Origin: Variovorax paradoxus_P
Lineage (GTDB): Bacteria > Pseudomonadota > Gammaproteobacteria > Burkholderiales > Burkholderiaceae_C
Length of the DNA: 64,000 nt
Assembly (NCBI RefSeq): GCF_050627025.1
Contig: NZ_CP192472.1
Strand: one strand, 5' to 3'
Shown: in pieces, positions 33,572 through 42,660 of the stretch
How positions within the stretch are numbered: position 1 is the first letter of the stretch
Layout: each line of letters begins with the position of its first letter
Position numbers and translations under genes: made by a program
The notes under the pieces: generated by a model
Databases searched by the model: none
What the model was told of the DNA's origin: nothing
Seen by the model: only the letters and a program-made list of their open reading frames with translations

Positions 33572-35632
33572 ATGCCAAGCCGATCGAACGGCCTAGCGGC
33601 CGAGATGGAAGCAGTGCGAACGCTGGCGCTCGTCGGGCCTGCCGCCGCCGGCAAAAGCTCCCTTGCAGAGGCCTTGCTGCACAAGGCGGGCGCCATTGGG
33701 GCGTGCGGCAGCATCGAGCGCGGCAGCACCGTGAGCGACCACGATCCGCTCGAGCGCCGCATGCAGCATTCGCTCAACGCATCGGTGATGCACCTCACGC
33801 ATGCCGGCACGCGCATCCACTTGATCGACACGCCCGGCGGGCCCGACTTTCTCGGCCAGAGCCTGCCCGCGCTGGAGGCGGTGGAAACGGCGGCCGTGGT
33901 CATCAATGCAGCAACCGGCATCGAACCGATGGCGGTGCGCATGATGGAGTACGCAGCCTCGCGCCACCTTGCCCGCATGATCATCGTCAACCGGATCGAT
34001 GCGCAGGGCATCTCGCTCGCTGGGCTGCTGGCCGATATCCAGGCGACCTTCGGCCGCGAATGCCTGCCGCTGAACCTGCCGGACGGAGTCAACAGGCAGG
34101 TGGTCGACTGTTTCTTCAACCGCTTCGGGCGGTCCGACTTCGGGCCTGTCGAAGCGGCGCATCGCGCGCTGGTGGAGCAGGTGGTAGAGGTGGACGCCGC
34201 CTTTGTCGACCGCTACCTCGAAGAGGGCGACGTGGACCCGTCCGAGCTTCATGCGCCGCTCGAGCAGGCGCTGCGCGAAGGCCATCTGATTCCGGTGTGC
34301 TTTGTCTCGTCGCGCAGCGGTGCCGGTGTGGCCGAACTGCTCGACATCATCGTCAAGCTGCTGCCTGACCCGACGGAAGGCAATCCGCCGGAGTTCTTGC
34401 TGGGCGAGGGCGCAGAGGCCAAGCCGTTGGAGGTCAAGCCCGACCCGTCGCTGCACGTGCTCGCGCACGTGTTCAAGGTTACGGTCGACCCCTATGTGGG
34501 CAAGATGGGCATCTTTCGCGTGCACCAGGGCACGCTCACGCGAGACAGCCAGCTCTACATTGGCGACGGCCGCAAGCCCTTCAAGGTAGGCCACCTGTTC
34601 ATGCTGCAGGGCAAAGACCATGTGGAGGTTTCGCATGCGGTGCCGGGCGACATCGTGGCGGTGGCAAAGGTGGAGGAGATTCATTTCGATGCAGTGCTGC
34701 ACGACGCCGCCGAAGACAGCCACGTGCATCTGGCACCGCTCCCTTTCCCGGTGCCGGTGTACGGCCTGGCCGTGGAGCCCAAGCGCCACGGCGACGAACA
34801 GCGCGCCTGGGAAATCCTGGGCAAGCTCGCGGCCGAAGACCCGTGCCTGCGCATCGAGCATGTGGCGGCCACCAACGAGACGGTGCTCTATGGGCTTGGC
34901 GAGCTTCACCTGCGCATCGTGCTCGAGCGCCTTCGCGAGGTGTACCGCTTCGAGGTGCTGACGCGGCCGCCTCGCATCGCTTATCGCGAGACCATTGCAG
35001 CGCCGGCCGAAGGCCACCACCGCCACAAGAAACAGACCGGCGGCGCCGGGCAGTTCGGCGAAGTCTTCCTGCGCATCGAACCATTGGCGCGCGGCGCCGG
35101 CTTTCAGTTTGCCGATGAAGTCAGGGGCGGCGCGATTCCGGGCCAGTTCATTCCCGCGGTGGAAAAGGGCGTGCGGGAGGTGCTGGCCAGCGGTGCAATT
35201 GCCGGCTACCCCGTGGTCGACGTGCGCGTGGTGGTGTACGACGGCAAGCACCACAGCGTCGACAGCAAGGACATCGCCTTTGCAACCGCCGGCCGCAAGG
35301 CCTTCATGGCGGCCATCCGCGAGGCACGCCCGGTCGTGCTCGAACCGATTGTCGAGGTCGGTATCGACGTGCCCGAACATTCCGTCGGCGACGTCACGAG
35401 CGATCTGTCTTCGCGGCGCGGCGTCGTCACCGGTACGTCAGACCTGGGGCGGGGCACTGTGAGCATCGGCGGCCAGGTGCCCATGGCCGAACTGGCCAAC
35501 TACCAGTCGCGCCTCAACGCAATGACCAGTGGCCAGGGGCGCTACACCATCGCGTTGTCGCACTACGAAGCCGTGCCCCCCGGGGTTCAGCAAACGCTGA
35601 TGGGGCAGTACCGCGTGCACGAAGAGGACTAG
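33572..35632 (+). CDS. Elongation factor G-like GTPase
   Basis: A 686-residue translational-GTPase-family protein with an AAGGAG ribosome site eight bases before the ATG. The G domain has a P-loop GPAAAGKSS, switch I ERGSTVSDHDPLERR and switch II DTPGGPDF. Domains II-V are complete (HVFKVTVDPYVGKMGIFRV, GLGELHLRIVLERL, RETI, and a C-terminal domain with FVPAVEKGVRE-like FIPAVEKGVRE). The guanine-specificity motif is NRID instead of NKxD, and the P-loop lacks the usual HVDAGKT, so this is the divergent EF-G paralogue class, not the housekeeping fusA. No str operon genes are nearby. Function, possibly in stress translation or ribosome rescue, is unknown. Confidence 0.88.
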   Translation: MPSRSNGLAAEMEAVRTLALVGPAAAGKSSLAEALLHKAGAIGACGSIERGSTVSDHDPLERRMQHSLNASVMHLTHAGTRIHLIDTPGGPDFLGQSLPALEAVETAAVVINAATGIEPMAVRMMEYAASRHLARMIIVNRIDAQGISLAGLLADIQATFGRECLPLNLPDGVNRQVVDCFFNRFGRSDFGPVEAAHRALVEQVVEVDAAFVDRYLEEGDVDPSELHAPLEQALREGHLIPVCFVSSRSGAGVAELLDIIVKLLPDPTEGNPPEFLLGEGAEAKPLEVKPDPSLHVLAHVFKVTVDPYVGKMGIFRVHQGTLTRDSQLYIGDGRKPFKVGHLFMLQGKDHVEVSHAVPGDIVAVAKVEEIHFDAVLHDAAEDSHVHLAPLPFPVPVYGLAVEPKRHGDEQRAWEILGKLAAEDPCLRIEHVAATNETVLYGLGELHLRIVLERLREVYRFEVLTRPPRIAYRETIAAPAEGHHRHKKQTGGAGQFGEVFLRIEPLARGAGFQFADEVRGGAIPGQFIPAVEKGVREVLASGAIAGYPVVDVRVVVYDGKHHSVDSKDIAFATAGRKAFMAAIREARPVVLEPIVEVGIDVPEHSVGDVTSDLSSRRGVVTGTSDLGRGTVSIGGQVPMAELANYQSRLNAMTSGQGRYTIALSHYEAVPPGVQQTLMGQYRVHEED

Positions 35633-35634
35633 CA

Positions 35635-35654
35635 GGCCACTGGCCGGGGTGGCC
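35635..35654. terminator. Possible bidirectional stem-loop between convergent genes
   Basis: GGCCAC pairs perfectly with GTGGCC across an eight-base loop, two bases after the EF-G-like stop and facing the IclR gene. There is no T tract, so factor-independent termination is uncertain. Confidence 0.3.
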
Positions 35655-35671
35655 GCCAACCGTGCTTGCCG

Positions 35672-36493
35672 CTATGCGTGGTTGCGATAGCCCAGCAACT
35701 CGCTGACCGCGCGTGCCTCGCGCCTTACTGCGGTGGCTATGGGGCCATTGATAGCGGGGTCGAAGCCACCTGTCGCTCCCAATGCCGTGAGCACCGCGCA
35801 CACGCGGCCCGCATAGTCGTAGACCGGCGCTGCCACGGCGCTGATGCCGCGCAGGTAGGTGTCTTTCACGCTCGCGCAATGCGCCTTCTGCACGTCCCGG
35901 CGCAGTTGCCCGATAGGGTCGGCCGCATCGAGCGTGGCGCGCATGTCTTCAGGCGAATCGGCAAGCTCCTGCTCGGCGAGCGCAAGCACCCGCGACTCGT
36001 CGAGCAGGCCCAGGAACGCGCGGCCCGTGGCCGACCAGAGGATCGACATTACCGAGCCGGCACGCACGTTCACCGTAACGGGCAGGCCCGGCTCCTCGAA
36101 GCGCACGATGGTCGGCCCCTTGTTGCCCATGACGGCGACAAAGCAAGTGACCTCCAGCGACTCGCGCAGGCGGATCAGGCATGGCTCGGCCGCGCGAATC
36201 GGGTCGGCCTGGCGCATGGCCGCCAGGCCGATCTGGATGGCCTCGGTGCCAAGGTAGTAGTGCTGCGAGACGGCGTCCTGCAGCACCAGGCCTTCCTCCA
36301 TCAGGCTGGCAAGGTAGCGGTGCACCTTCGCCGGGCTTTCCGCGACATGGGCCGAAAGCGCGGTGAGGCTGCTGCGGCCGCCCAGGTGCGCCAGCCCCTT
36401 GAGCACCGCCATGCCCGTTTCGGCCGATTGCACGCGCTGGCGGCGCTCGCGGGTTGCAGGAGAAAGGGTGGAGGGCGCCGGGGCTTTGGTCAT
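35672..36493 (-). CDS. IclR-family transcriptional regulator
   Basis: A 273-residue regulator. The N-terminal winged helix is SAETGMAVLKGLAHLGGRSS, then LSAHVAESPAKVHRYLASL. A GAF-like effector domain follows (VTCFVAVMGNKGPTIVRFE, SATGRAFLGLL, GISAVAAPVYDYAGRVCAVL), and the C-terminus is short. It is divergent from the Bug-P450 unit, and two matching sites lie in the shared 132-base gap. It is the probable regulator of that unit, with an aromatic or hydroxylated acid as likely effector (inference). Confidence 0.92.
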   Translation of the reverse strand: MTKAPAPSTLSPATRERRQRVQSAETGMAVLKGLAHLGGRSSLTALSAHVAESPAKVHRYLASLMEEGLVLQDAVSQHYYLGTEAIQIGLAAMRQADPIRAAEPCLIRLRESLEVTCFVAVMGNKGPTIVRFEEPGLPVTVNVRAGSVMSILWSATGRAFLGLLDESRVLALAEQELADSPEDMRATLDAADPIGQLRRDVQKAHCASVKDTYLRGISAVAAPVYDYAGRVCAVLTALGATGGFDPAINGPIATAVRREARAVSELLGYRNHA

Positions 36494-36569
36494 GTGCGCT
36501 TGATGTTAGTTGCTGGGACTGGGCGGCAAGGGAGCGGCCGGATGCAGGGTTAGCCCTCAAGAACCGTCA

Positions 36570-36598
36570 TTACGCAATGCGTATGATATTTACGCAAT
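36570..36598. promoter_or_regulatory. Two 9-base direct repeats, probable IclR operator
   Basis: TTACGCAAT occurs at 36570-36578 and again at 36590-36598, exactly 20 bases apart (two helical turns). The first copy also forms a small inverted repeat TACGC-AAT-GCGTA. The pair sits just upstream of the Bug start, in the divergent gap beside the IclR gene. Confidence 0.5.
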
Positions 36599-36625
36599 AC
36601 GAAACTACGCTAATTGGAGACTTTC

Positions 36626-37597
36626 ATGAAAAACCGTCTTGCCCGCTGCCTTGCCGTCCTTTCCCTGCTTGCGGCGGCGGCTGCGGCCGGTGCCCAGACC
36701 TTCCCGGCCAAGCCGATCCGCTGGCTCGTTCCCTACGCGGCAGGTGGCGGCTCCGATTTCCTGGCGCGCACGGTGGCGCAAACACTGTCCACCCAAGTGG
36801 GCCAGCCGGTGCTGGTAGACAACAAGCCCGGCGGCAACACCGCACTGGCCGCCGCCGAAACGGCACGCGCGCCGGCCGACGGCTACACCGTGCTGTCGGC
36901 CGATAACGGCACGCTGGTGTTCAATCCGGCGCTCTACAAATCGCTTTCGTACAGCCCCACCAAAGACCTGACGCCCGTCACGTTGATGGGCAAGTTCCCG
37001 ATGATCCTGGTGGTCGGCGCCAACTCGGGCATTGCGTCGGCAAAGGACTTCATCGCCAAGGCCAAGGCCAAGCCGGGCGACGTGAGCTACGCCTCCGCAG
37101 GCGCAGGCAGCCCGCATCACCTGGCGATGGAACTGCTCAAGGTGGAGGCCGGCCTGTTCATGGTTCATGTGCCATACCGCGGTGCCGCGCCGGCGCTGGC
37201 CGACGTGGTGGGCGGGCAACTGCCGGCCATGATGGTCGACCTGGCGGCCGGTGCCGGCTTTATCAAGGGCGGCAAGGTCCGCGCGCTGGCGGTGGCCAAC
37301 CCCACGCGCCTGCCGCAACTGCCCGATGTGCCCACCTTCGCCGAGCTTGGCTACAAGAATGTCGAAGCCGCGGCGCTGGTCGGCGTGGTCGTGCCTTCGG
37401 CCACACCGCCAGACGTTGTGAACACGCTCAATCGCGAACTGGTGGCCGCCATCAACGAGCCCTCGGTGCGCAAGCGCATGGTCGACTTTGGTGTCGAGCC
37501 AGTGGCCAACACACCCGCCCAATATGCCGCGCTGCTCAAGAGCGAGACGGTACGCTGGCACAAGCTCATTCGCGACCTGAAGATCACGCTCGACTGA
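36626..37597 (+). CDS. Bug-family tripartite tricarboxylate receptor
   Basis: A 323-residue periplasmic receptor with an ATG six bases after GGAG. The signal peptide (MKNRLARCLAVLSLLAAAAA) is followed by PIRWLVPYAAGGGSDFLART, the Bug loop. Later blocks are DNKPGGNTALAAAETARAPA and SYASAGAGSPHHLAMELL. It is 20 bases upstream of the self-sufficient P450 gene, so the two are surely co-transcribed. The ligand is therefore likely to be, or to lead to, the substrate of the P450, probably an aromatic or cyclic acid. Confidence 0.92.
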   Translation: MKNRLARCLAVLSLLAAAAAAGAQTFPAKPIRWLVPYAAGGGSDFLARTVAQTLSTQVGQPVLVDNKPGGNTALAAAETARAPADGYTVLSADNGTLVFNPALYKSLSYSPTKDLTPVTLMGKFPMILVVGANSGIASAKDFIAKAKAKPGDVSYASAGAGSPHHLAMELLKVEAGLFMVHVPYRGAAPALADVVGGQLPAMMVDLAAGAGFIKGGKVRALAVANPTRLPQLPDVPTFAELGYKNVEAAALVGVVVPSATPPDVVNTLNRELVAAINEPSVRKRMVDFGVEPVANTPAQYAALLKSETVRWHKLIRDLKITLD

Positions 37598-37617
37598 CGC
37601 GAGCCGGGAAACCGCCC

Positions 37618-39966
37618 ATGTCCGATACCGCCAATCTCCCGCGCTCGACAGGCTGTCCGGTCGCGCACGGGCCGCTGTCGTCCGAGCGCACGCCTACCGG
37701 TTGCCCGGTGAGCGCGCGCGCCGCCGAGTTCGATCCCTTCGAAGACGGCTACCAGCAAGACCCGCCCGAATACGTGCGCTGGGCGCGCGAGAAAGAGCCG
37801 ATCTTCTACAGCCCCAAGCTCGGCTACTGGGTGATCACGCGCTATGACGACATCAAGGCGGTGTTTCGCGACAACATCACCTTCAGCCCCTCGAACGCGC
37901 TGGAAAAAATCACGCCGACGAGCGACGAGGCCAACGCCGTGCTCGCCTCCTATGGCTTCGCGCTCAACCGCACGCTGGTGAACGAGGACGAGCCCGCCCA
38001 CATGCCGCGCCGGCGCGTGTTGATGGACCCATTCACGCCCGAGGCGCTCAAGCACCACGAGCCGATGGTGCGCGAACTGGCCCGCACCTATGTCGACCGC
38101 TTCATCGACGACGGCAAGGCCGATCTGGTGGACCAGATGCTGTGGGAAATTCCGCTGACCGTGGCGCTGCACTTCCTGGGCGTACCCGAAGAAGACATGG
38201 ACACGCTGCGCAAATACTCGATTGCGCACACCGTCAACACCTGGGGCCGCCCCAAGCCCGAGGAGCAGGTGGCCGTGGCGCATGCAGTGGGCAATTTCTG
38301 GCAGTACGCCGGCAAGGTGCTCGAGAAGATGCGGCAAGACCCTGACGCGCCCGGCTGGATGCAGTACGGCATTCGCAAGCAGAAGCAGCACCCCGAGGTG
38401 GTGACCGATTCGTACCTGCACTCGATGATGATGGCCGGCATTGTGGCCGCGCACGAGACCACCGCCAATGCCACCGCCAACGCGATGAAGCTGCTGTTGC
38501 AGCATCCCAAGGTGTGGCAAGAGCTGTGCGAAGACCCGAGCCTTATTCCCAACGCGGTGGAAGAGTGCCTGCGGCACAACGGATCGGTGGCCGCGTGGCG
38601 GCGCCTCGTTACCAGGGATACGCAGGTAGGCGGCGTGGACCTGCCCGCGGGGGCGCGGCTCCTGATCGTCACATCGTCGGCCAACCATGACGAGGCGCAT
38701 TTTGCCGATGCCGACCTGTTCGACATCCGCCGCGACAACGCGAGCGACCACCTGACCTTCGGCTACGGGTCGCACCAGTGCATGGGCAAGAACCTTGCGC
38801 GCATGGAAATGCAGGTCTTCCTCTCCGAGTTCACACGGCGCCTGCCGCACATGCGGCTCGCGCAGCAGCGCTTCACCTATGTGCCCAACACTTCGTTCCG
38901 CGGACCCGAGCACCTGTGGGTCGAGTGGGACCCTGCGGCCAATCCCGAACGCCAAAACCCGGCGTTGCGCGAGGCGCAGTTGCCGGTGCGCGTGGGCGAA
39001 ACGTCGCGGCACGCCGTGTCGCGGCCCGTGGTGGTGGAGCGCGTTGCGCGCGTGGCCGAGGGCGTGCTGAAGCTGCGCCTGGTATCGCCCGACGGCAAGC
39101 CGCTGCCGCGCTGGACCGCGGGATCGCACATCGACGTGGAATGCGGTTCGCCCGAGTTGTCGCGCCAGTACTCCCTTTGCGGCGACCCGGACGATGCCGG
39201 CGCGTTGGAGATTGCGGTGCTGCACGAGCCCGGGGGGCGCGGCGGCTCGGCCTGGGTGCACACGCAGGTGAAAGCCGGCGACCGGCTGCGCATTCGCGGG
39301 CCGCGCAATCACTTTCGCCTCGACGAGTCGCTGAAGAAGGCGATCTTCATTGCGGGCGGCATCGGCATTACGCCCGTGAGCGCAATGGCGCGCCGCGCGA
39401 AGGCACTCGGCATCGACTACGAGCTGCATTACAGCGGCCGCAGCCGCAAGCACATGGCCTTTCTCGACGAACTCGCGGCGCTGCATGGTGAGCGGCTACG
39501 CATCTATGCGCGCGACGAAAGCCTGCGCTGCGATTTGCAGTCGCTGCTTGCCAAACCGGTGGAGGGAGCCCAGGTCTACGCCTGCGGTCCGCTGCGGATG
39601 CTCGAGGCGCTCGAAGACTGCTGCACCGCATGGCCCGAGGGCGCCTTGCGCGTCGAGCATTTCGAATCGACGCTGGCCACGCTCGACCCTTCGAAAGAGC
39701 AGGCGTTCGAAGTCGAGCTGAAGGATTCAGGCCTGGTCGTCACAGTGCCGCCCGACCAGACATTGCTGTCCGCCTTGCGCGCGGCAAACGTCGATGTGCA
39801 GAGCGACTGCGAGGAGGGTCTTTGCGGCTCTTGCGAAGTGCGGGTGCTGGCCGGCAAGGTGGACCATCGCGACATGGTGCTGACCCGTTCGGAGCGAGAG
39901 GCCAACACAAGGATGATGGCTTGCTGTTCGCGTGCGTGCGAGGGGCGGTTGGTACTGGAGCTGTAG
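37618..39966 (+). CDS. Self-sufficient cytochrome P450 fused to FMN reductase and [2Fe-2S] ferredoxin (CYP116B type)
   Basis: A 782-residue three-domain monooxygenase. The heme domain (about 1-440) has the I-helix motif AGIVAAHETT and the heme-binding loop FGYGSHQCMG with Cys388. The reductase domain (about 460-680) is of the phthalate-dioxygenase-reductase type, with the FMN motif RQYSLCG and the NAD motif GGIGITPVSAMA. The C-terminal plant-type ferredoxin domain has cysteines 731, 736, 739 and 769 in the canonical C-X4-C-X2-C-X29-C spacing. Electrons would pass from NAD(P)H through FMN and the iron-sulfur cluster to heme within one chain. This is the P450RhF/CYP116B architecture. The linked Bug receptor and IclR regulator point to hydroxylation of an imported aromatic or terpenoid acid. 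Confidence 0.95.
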   Translation: MSDTANLPRSTGCPVAHGPLSSERTPTGCPVSARAAEFDPFEDGYQQDPPEYVRWAREKEPIFYSPKLGYWVITRYDDIKAVFRDNITFSPSNALEKITPTSDEANAVLASYGFALNRTLVNEDEPAHMPRRRVLMDPFTPEALKHHEPMVRELARTYVDRFIDDGKADLVDQMLWEIPLTVALHFLGVPEEDMDTLRKYSIAHTVNTWGRPKPEEQVAVAHAVGNFWQYAGKVLEKMRQDPDAPGWMQYGIRKQKQHPEVVTDSYLHSMMMAGIVAAHETTANATANAMKLLLQHPKVWQELCEDPSLIPNAVEECLRHNGSVAAWRRLVTRDTQVGGVDLPAGARLLIVTSSANHDEAHFADADLFDIRRDNASDHLTFGYGSHQCMGKNLARMEMQVFLSEFTRRLPHMRLAQQRFTYVPNTSFRGPEHLWVEWDPAANPERQNPALREAQLPVRVGETSRHAVSRPVVVERVARVAEGVLKLRLVSPDGKPLPRWTAGSHIDVECGSPELSRQYSLCGDPDDAGALEIAVLHEPGGRGGSAWVHTQVKAGDRLRIRGPRNHFRLDESLKKAIFIAGGIGITPVSAMARRAKALGIDYELHYSGRSRKHMAFLDELAALHGERLRIYARDESLRCDLQSLLAKPVEGAQVYACGPLRMLEALEDCCTAWPEGALRVEHFESTLATLDPSKEQAFEVELKDSGLVVTVPPDQTLLSALRAANVDVQSDCEEGLCGSCEVRVLAGKVDHRDMVLTRSEREANTRMMACCSRACEGRLVLEL

Positions 39967-40072
39967 GCAAGATTGGCAGGCAGTCAATCAGGCTGTTGCG
40001 ATCTGCATTGGCCTACCATCGGCCGATGCTGCAACCTTCATTTCCCGCACGGCATTTCACGGAGAGCGCCCG

Positions 40073-40450
40073 TTGAGGCGAGTGGGCGCGTCTGTCGCAA
40101 AAGCGCTCTGGCGTGCGCTGGCATTGGTGCTGGTCGCCCTGGGGCTGCTCGGCGTCTTTCTGCCCGTGTTGCCCACGGTGCCTTTTCTGCTGGCTGCCGC
40201 GTGGGCAGGCGGGCACGGCTGGCCCGCCCTGGAGCAGTGGCTTGTTGACCACCCGCGCTACGGCAAGCACATCCGGCAATGGCGGCAGGGCGGCTTCGTG
40301 CCGCGACGCGCAAAGTGGGCCGCAAGCTGGATGATGATTTTCAGCTCGGCCGTGCTGCTCGGCACAAACGCGCCCATTGCCGCGAAGATCGGCGCGCCGC
40401 TTTTCATGGCGGCGGTCGCCATCTGGCTGTGGATGCGGCCTGAGCCGTGA
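40073..40450 (+). CDS. DUF454 (YbaN-like) inner-membrane protein
   Basis: A 125-residue membrane protein, best started at a TTG six bases after GGAGAG; this matches the usual length of about 120 for the family. It has the DUF454 signature ALGLLGVFLPVLPTVPFLL in the first membrane hairpin. Two more hydrophobic segments follow near the C-terminus (MMIFSSAVLLGTNAP, FMAAVAIWLWM), separated by a basic cytoplasmic loop (HIRQWRQGGFVPRRAKWA). Function is unknown in the family. It is transcribed after the P450 gene with a 106-base gap. Confidence 0.8.
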   Translation: MRRVGASVAKALWRALALVLVALGLLGVFLPVLPTVPFLLAAAWAGGHGWPALEQWLVDHPRYGKHIRQWRQGGFVPRRAKWAASWMMIFSSAVLLGTNAPIAAKIGAPLFMAAVAIWLWMRPEP

Positions 40451-40499
40451 TCCACGGCGGAGCAGGGGAGCAGCTGGTGCCCGCGGTTTCTCGCCTGTG

Positions 40500-41735
40500 C
40501 TAACCCGGTGCCGCGCCCTGCGTAGCGGTGTAGACCGCATACAGCGACTGGCTGGCCGCCATGAACAGGCGGTTGCGCTTGGGGCCGCCGAAGCAGATGT
40601 TGCCGCAGACCTCCGGCAGCCGGATACGCCCGATGAGCTGGCCTTGCGGCGTCCAGACGGTAACGCCGCTGTAGCCCACGCTGCGGCCCGCATTGCTGGA
40701 GCACCACAGGTTGCCATCGACATCGGCGCGCACGCCGTCTGGCGCGCATTTCACGCCGTCGACCATGAAGTTGCTGAAGAGCTTGCCGTTGCTGAGCTTG
40801 TTGTCCGGTCCGACGTCGAACACATACATGTCGCCCTTGCCGCCTGCAATGGTGTCGCCGGGCCCTTGCCCGGTGCTGACGATGTAGAGCTTCTTGAAGT
40901 CGGGCGAAAAGCACAGGCCGTTCGGGTCGGGCACAACATCTTCGCCGGCCACCTGGGTGAGCGTGCCGCTCTTGTCCAGGCGATATACGGCGGTGGGTAG
41001 CTCGCGCTTGTACGAGCCGATTTCGGGCGGCTGCCCGAGCCGCGGATTCAGCCGGCCGGTCTTGTTGGCGGGCCCGCCCGGCGCATCGACTGCGCCTTCG
41101 TAGAGCTGGGCGCCGTAGGGCGGGTCGGTAAACCAGTAGCTGCCATCGGGATGCGGGACGATGTCGTTGGGCGAATTGAGCTGCTTGCCGTTGAAGCTGG
41201 AGGCGAGCACGCTCACCGAGCCGTCGAGCTCGTAGCGCACCACGCGCCGCGTCAGGTGCTCGCAGGACAGCTGCCTTCCCTGGTAGTCGAAGGAGTTGCC
41301 GTTGCTGTTGTTGGAGGGTGAGCGAAACACGCTCACGTGGCCGTCGTCTTCGCTCCAGCGCAGTTGCCGGTTGTTCGGAATGTCACTCCACACCAGAAAA
41401 CGGCCGACCGAATTCCACGCCGGCCCTTCGGACCACAGTGCGCCGGTCCACAGCCGCTGGATGGGTGCGTTGGGCTGCCGCAGGCCGTCGAAGGCGGGAT
41501 CGACCGTGAGCACATCGGGATCGGTGAAGTACGTGGTCGGGGCCCCGCCAGGTCCAAAGTCGCGCGGCGGCTGGGTGATGGTGCTCGGCGGCGCGGCCGG
41601 CTTGCCCGACGCGGATTGCGCATAGGTCCATTGCGGAAAGACGAATGAGGCGCCGACTGCGGCTCCCACACCCCCAAGAAGCTTTCGGCGTAGTACCGAA
41701 CTATTCAATCCCGGATCGATTTTTTCCTGTGCCAC
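40500..41735 (-). CDS. SMP-30/gluconolactonase-like secreted beta-propeller
   Basis: A 411-residue protein with a probable twin-arginine signal (SVLRRKLLGGVGAAVGASF, cleavage near TYAQ). It starts at a GTG seven bases after GGAG. The beta-propeller shows SMP-30 blocks: WSEGPAWNSVGRFLVWSDIP (metal-ligand Glu), GRQLSCEH, NSPNDIVPHPDGSYWFTDPP (Asn and Asp), DPNGLCFSPDFKKLYIV and APDGVRADVDGNLWCS. Such enzymes hydrolyse lactones with a divalent metal. Tat export fits a cofactor loaded in the cytoplasm. The natural lactone is not known. Confidence 0.88.
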   Translation of the reverse strand: MAQEKIDPGLNSSVLRRKLLGGVGAAVGASFVFPQWTYAQSASGKPAAPPSTITQPPRDFGPGGAPTTYFTDPDVLTVDPAFDGLRQPNAPIQRLWTGALWSEGPAWNSVGRFLVWSDIPNNRQLRWSEDDGHVSVFRSPSNNSNGNSFDYQGRQLSCEHLTRRVVRYELDGSVSVLASSFNGKQLNSPNDIVPHPDGSYWFTDPPYGAQLYEGAVDAPGGPANKTGRLNPRLGQPPEIGSYKRELPTAVYRLDKSGTLTQVAGEDVVPDPNGLCFSPDFKKLYIVSTGQGPGDTIAGGKGDMYVFDVGPDNKLSNGKLFSNFMVDGVKCAPDGVRADVDGNLWCSSNAGRSVGYSGVTVWTPQGQLIGRIRLPEVCGNICFGGPKRNRLFMAASQSLYAVYTATQGAAPG

Positions 41736-41831
41736 GAATCACTCCATGAAAACGATGGAAGAAGCTGCAGATAGCGAGACCGCAAAACCGGTCGCATGCT
41801 ACGCGCTTCTCCTGCGCTGCACCAGATTGCG

Positions 41832-41855
41832 CCGATGCTGCATGAGCTGCATCGG
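41832..41855. other. Stem-loop sequence downstream of the UspA gene
   Basis: CCGATGC pairs perfectly with GCATCGG across ten bases in the gap between the UspA and SMP-30 genes. It lies about 60 bases past the UspA stop and may stabilise or end that transcript. No T tract follows. Confidence 0.3.
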
Positions 41856-41913
41856 GTTCGATGTTGCGCAAGGTCCGCATCGATCGGGAGCGATGGTCGA
41901 CCGGCCGTGGGCT

Positions 41914-42423
41914 CTACTGGCTTGCGACGAAGCCGCTGGGCATTTCGAACCGTGCGGCCTCGGCCCTGGCATGCGCTTCGGGCGCGCGCACCAGCAGCAC
42001 CGGAACGCTCGCGTGCCGCAATATGAGTTCGGCGCTGCTGCCCATCACCATGCGCCCCAGGCCCCGGCGTCCGTGCGTTCCGAGCACGATCAGGTCCGCC
42101 GGCCAGGATGCGGCCTCTTGCGTGACGCGGTCGGGCACGGCGCTGCGAAAGGTGTCGCGCAGCACGGAGTCGGCCTCTACGCCTTCGCTGGCAGCCCTGG
42201 CCACGCCTTCTTCGAGCAGCCGGGTGCCCGCGGCGCGCAGCTCGTGCAGCCAGTCGCCCCTTTGCCCCGAGTAGGCGTCCATTGCCAGGGCGAACGAGAG
42301 CTCGTCGATCACGTGGATGAGCCGCAGCCGCCCTTGTGTGAGCCTGGCAAGGCGAATCGCTTCGCCCAAGCCATGGCTGGATGTAGAGCTTCCATCGACA
42401 GGAACAAGAATTCGCTGGTACAT
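41914..42423 (-). CDS. Universal stress protein (UspA family)
   Basis: A 169-residue UspA-fold protein started at the ATG at 42423 behind GAGGACACC. MYQRILVPVDGSSTSSHGL is the first strand and loop. The ATP-binding G-X2-G-X9-G-S motif is complete in LGTHGRRGLGRMVMGSSAEL. The C-terminal VPVLLVRAP is typical. It is divergent from the msrB-msrA pair with 237 bases between, which suggests a shared stress response. Binding of ATP is expected; the role is general stress survival. Confidence 0.9.
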   Translation of the reverse strand: MYQRILVPVDGSSTSSHGLGEAIRLARLTQGRLRLIHVIDELSFALAMDAYSGQRGDWLHELRAAGTRLLEEGVARAASEGVEADSVLRDTFRSAVPDRVTQEAASWPADLIVLGTHGRRGLGRMVMGSSAELILRHASVPVLLVRAPEAHARAEAARFEMPSGFVASQ

Positions 42424-42660
42424 GGTGTCCTCGCTGGCAGTGGTCAGGTGGCCAGTATTCCGGTCGGCTCGTGGCGGCACTTGATATCGATCAACCCAGC
42501 GTGATCTCGCCCGGCTGGGCTTTCCTGAGCAAAGCATCCGGTCGATCCGCCGAAGGACACACTCGCTTGCAGGGCTTGTCAATTGCGAGAAGATCCCAAG
42601 ATCATTGACTCGCGCCCACCTATCCCGCCCACCTATAGTGGCCTTCTTTGGAGAAACCGA

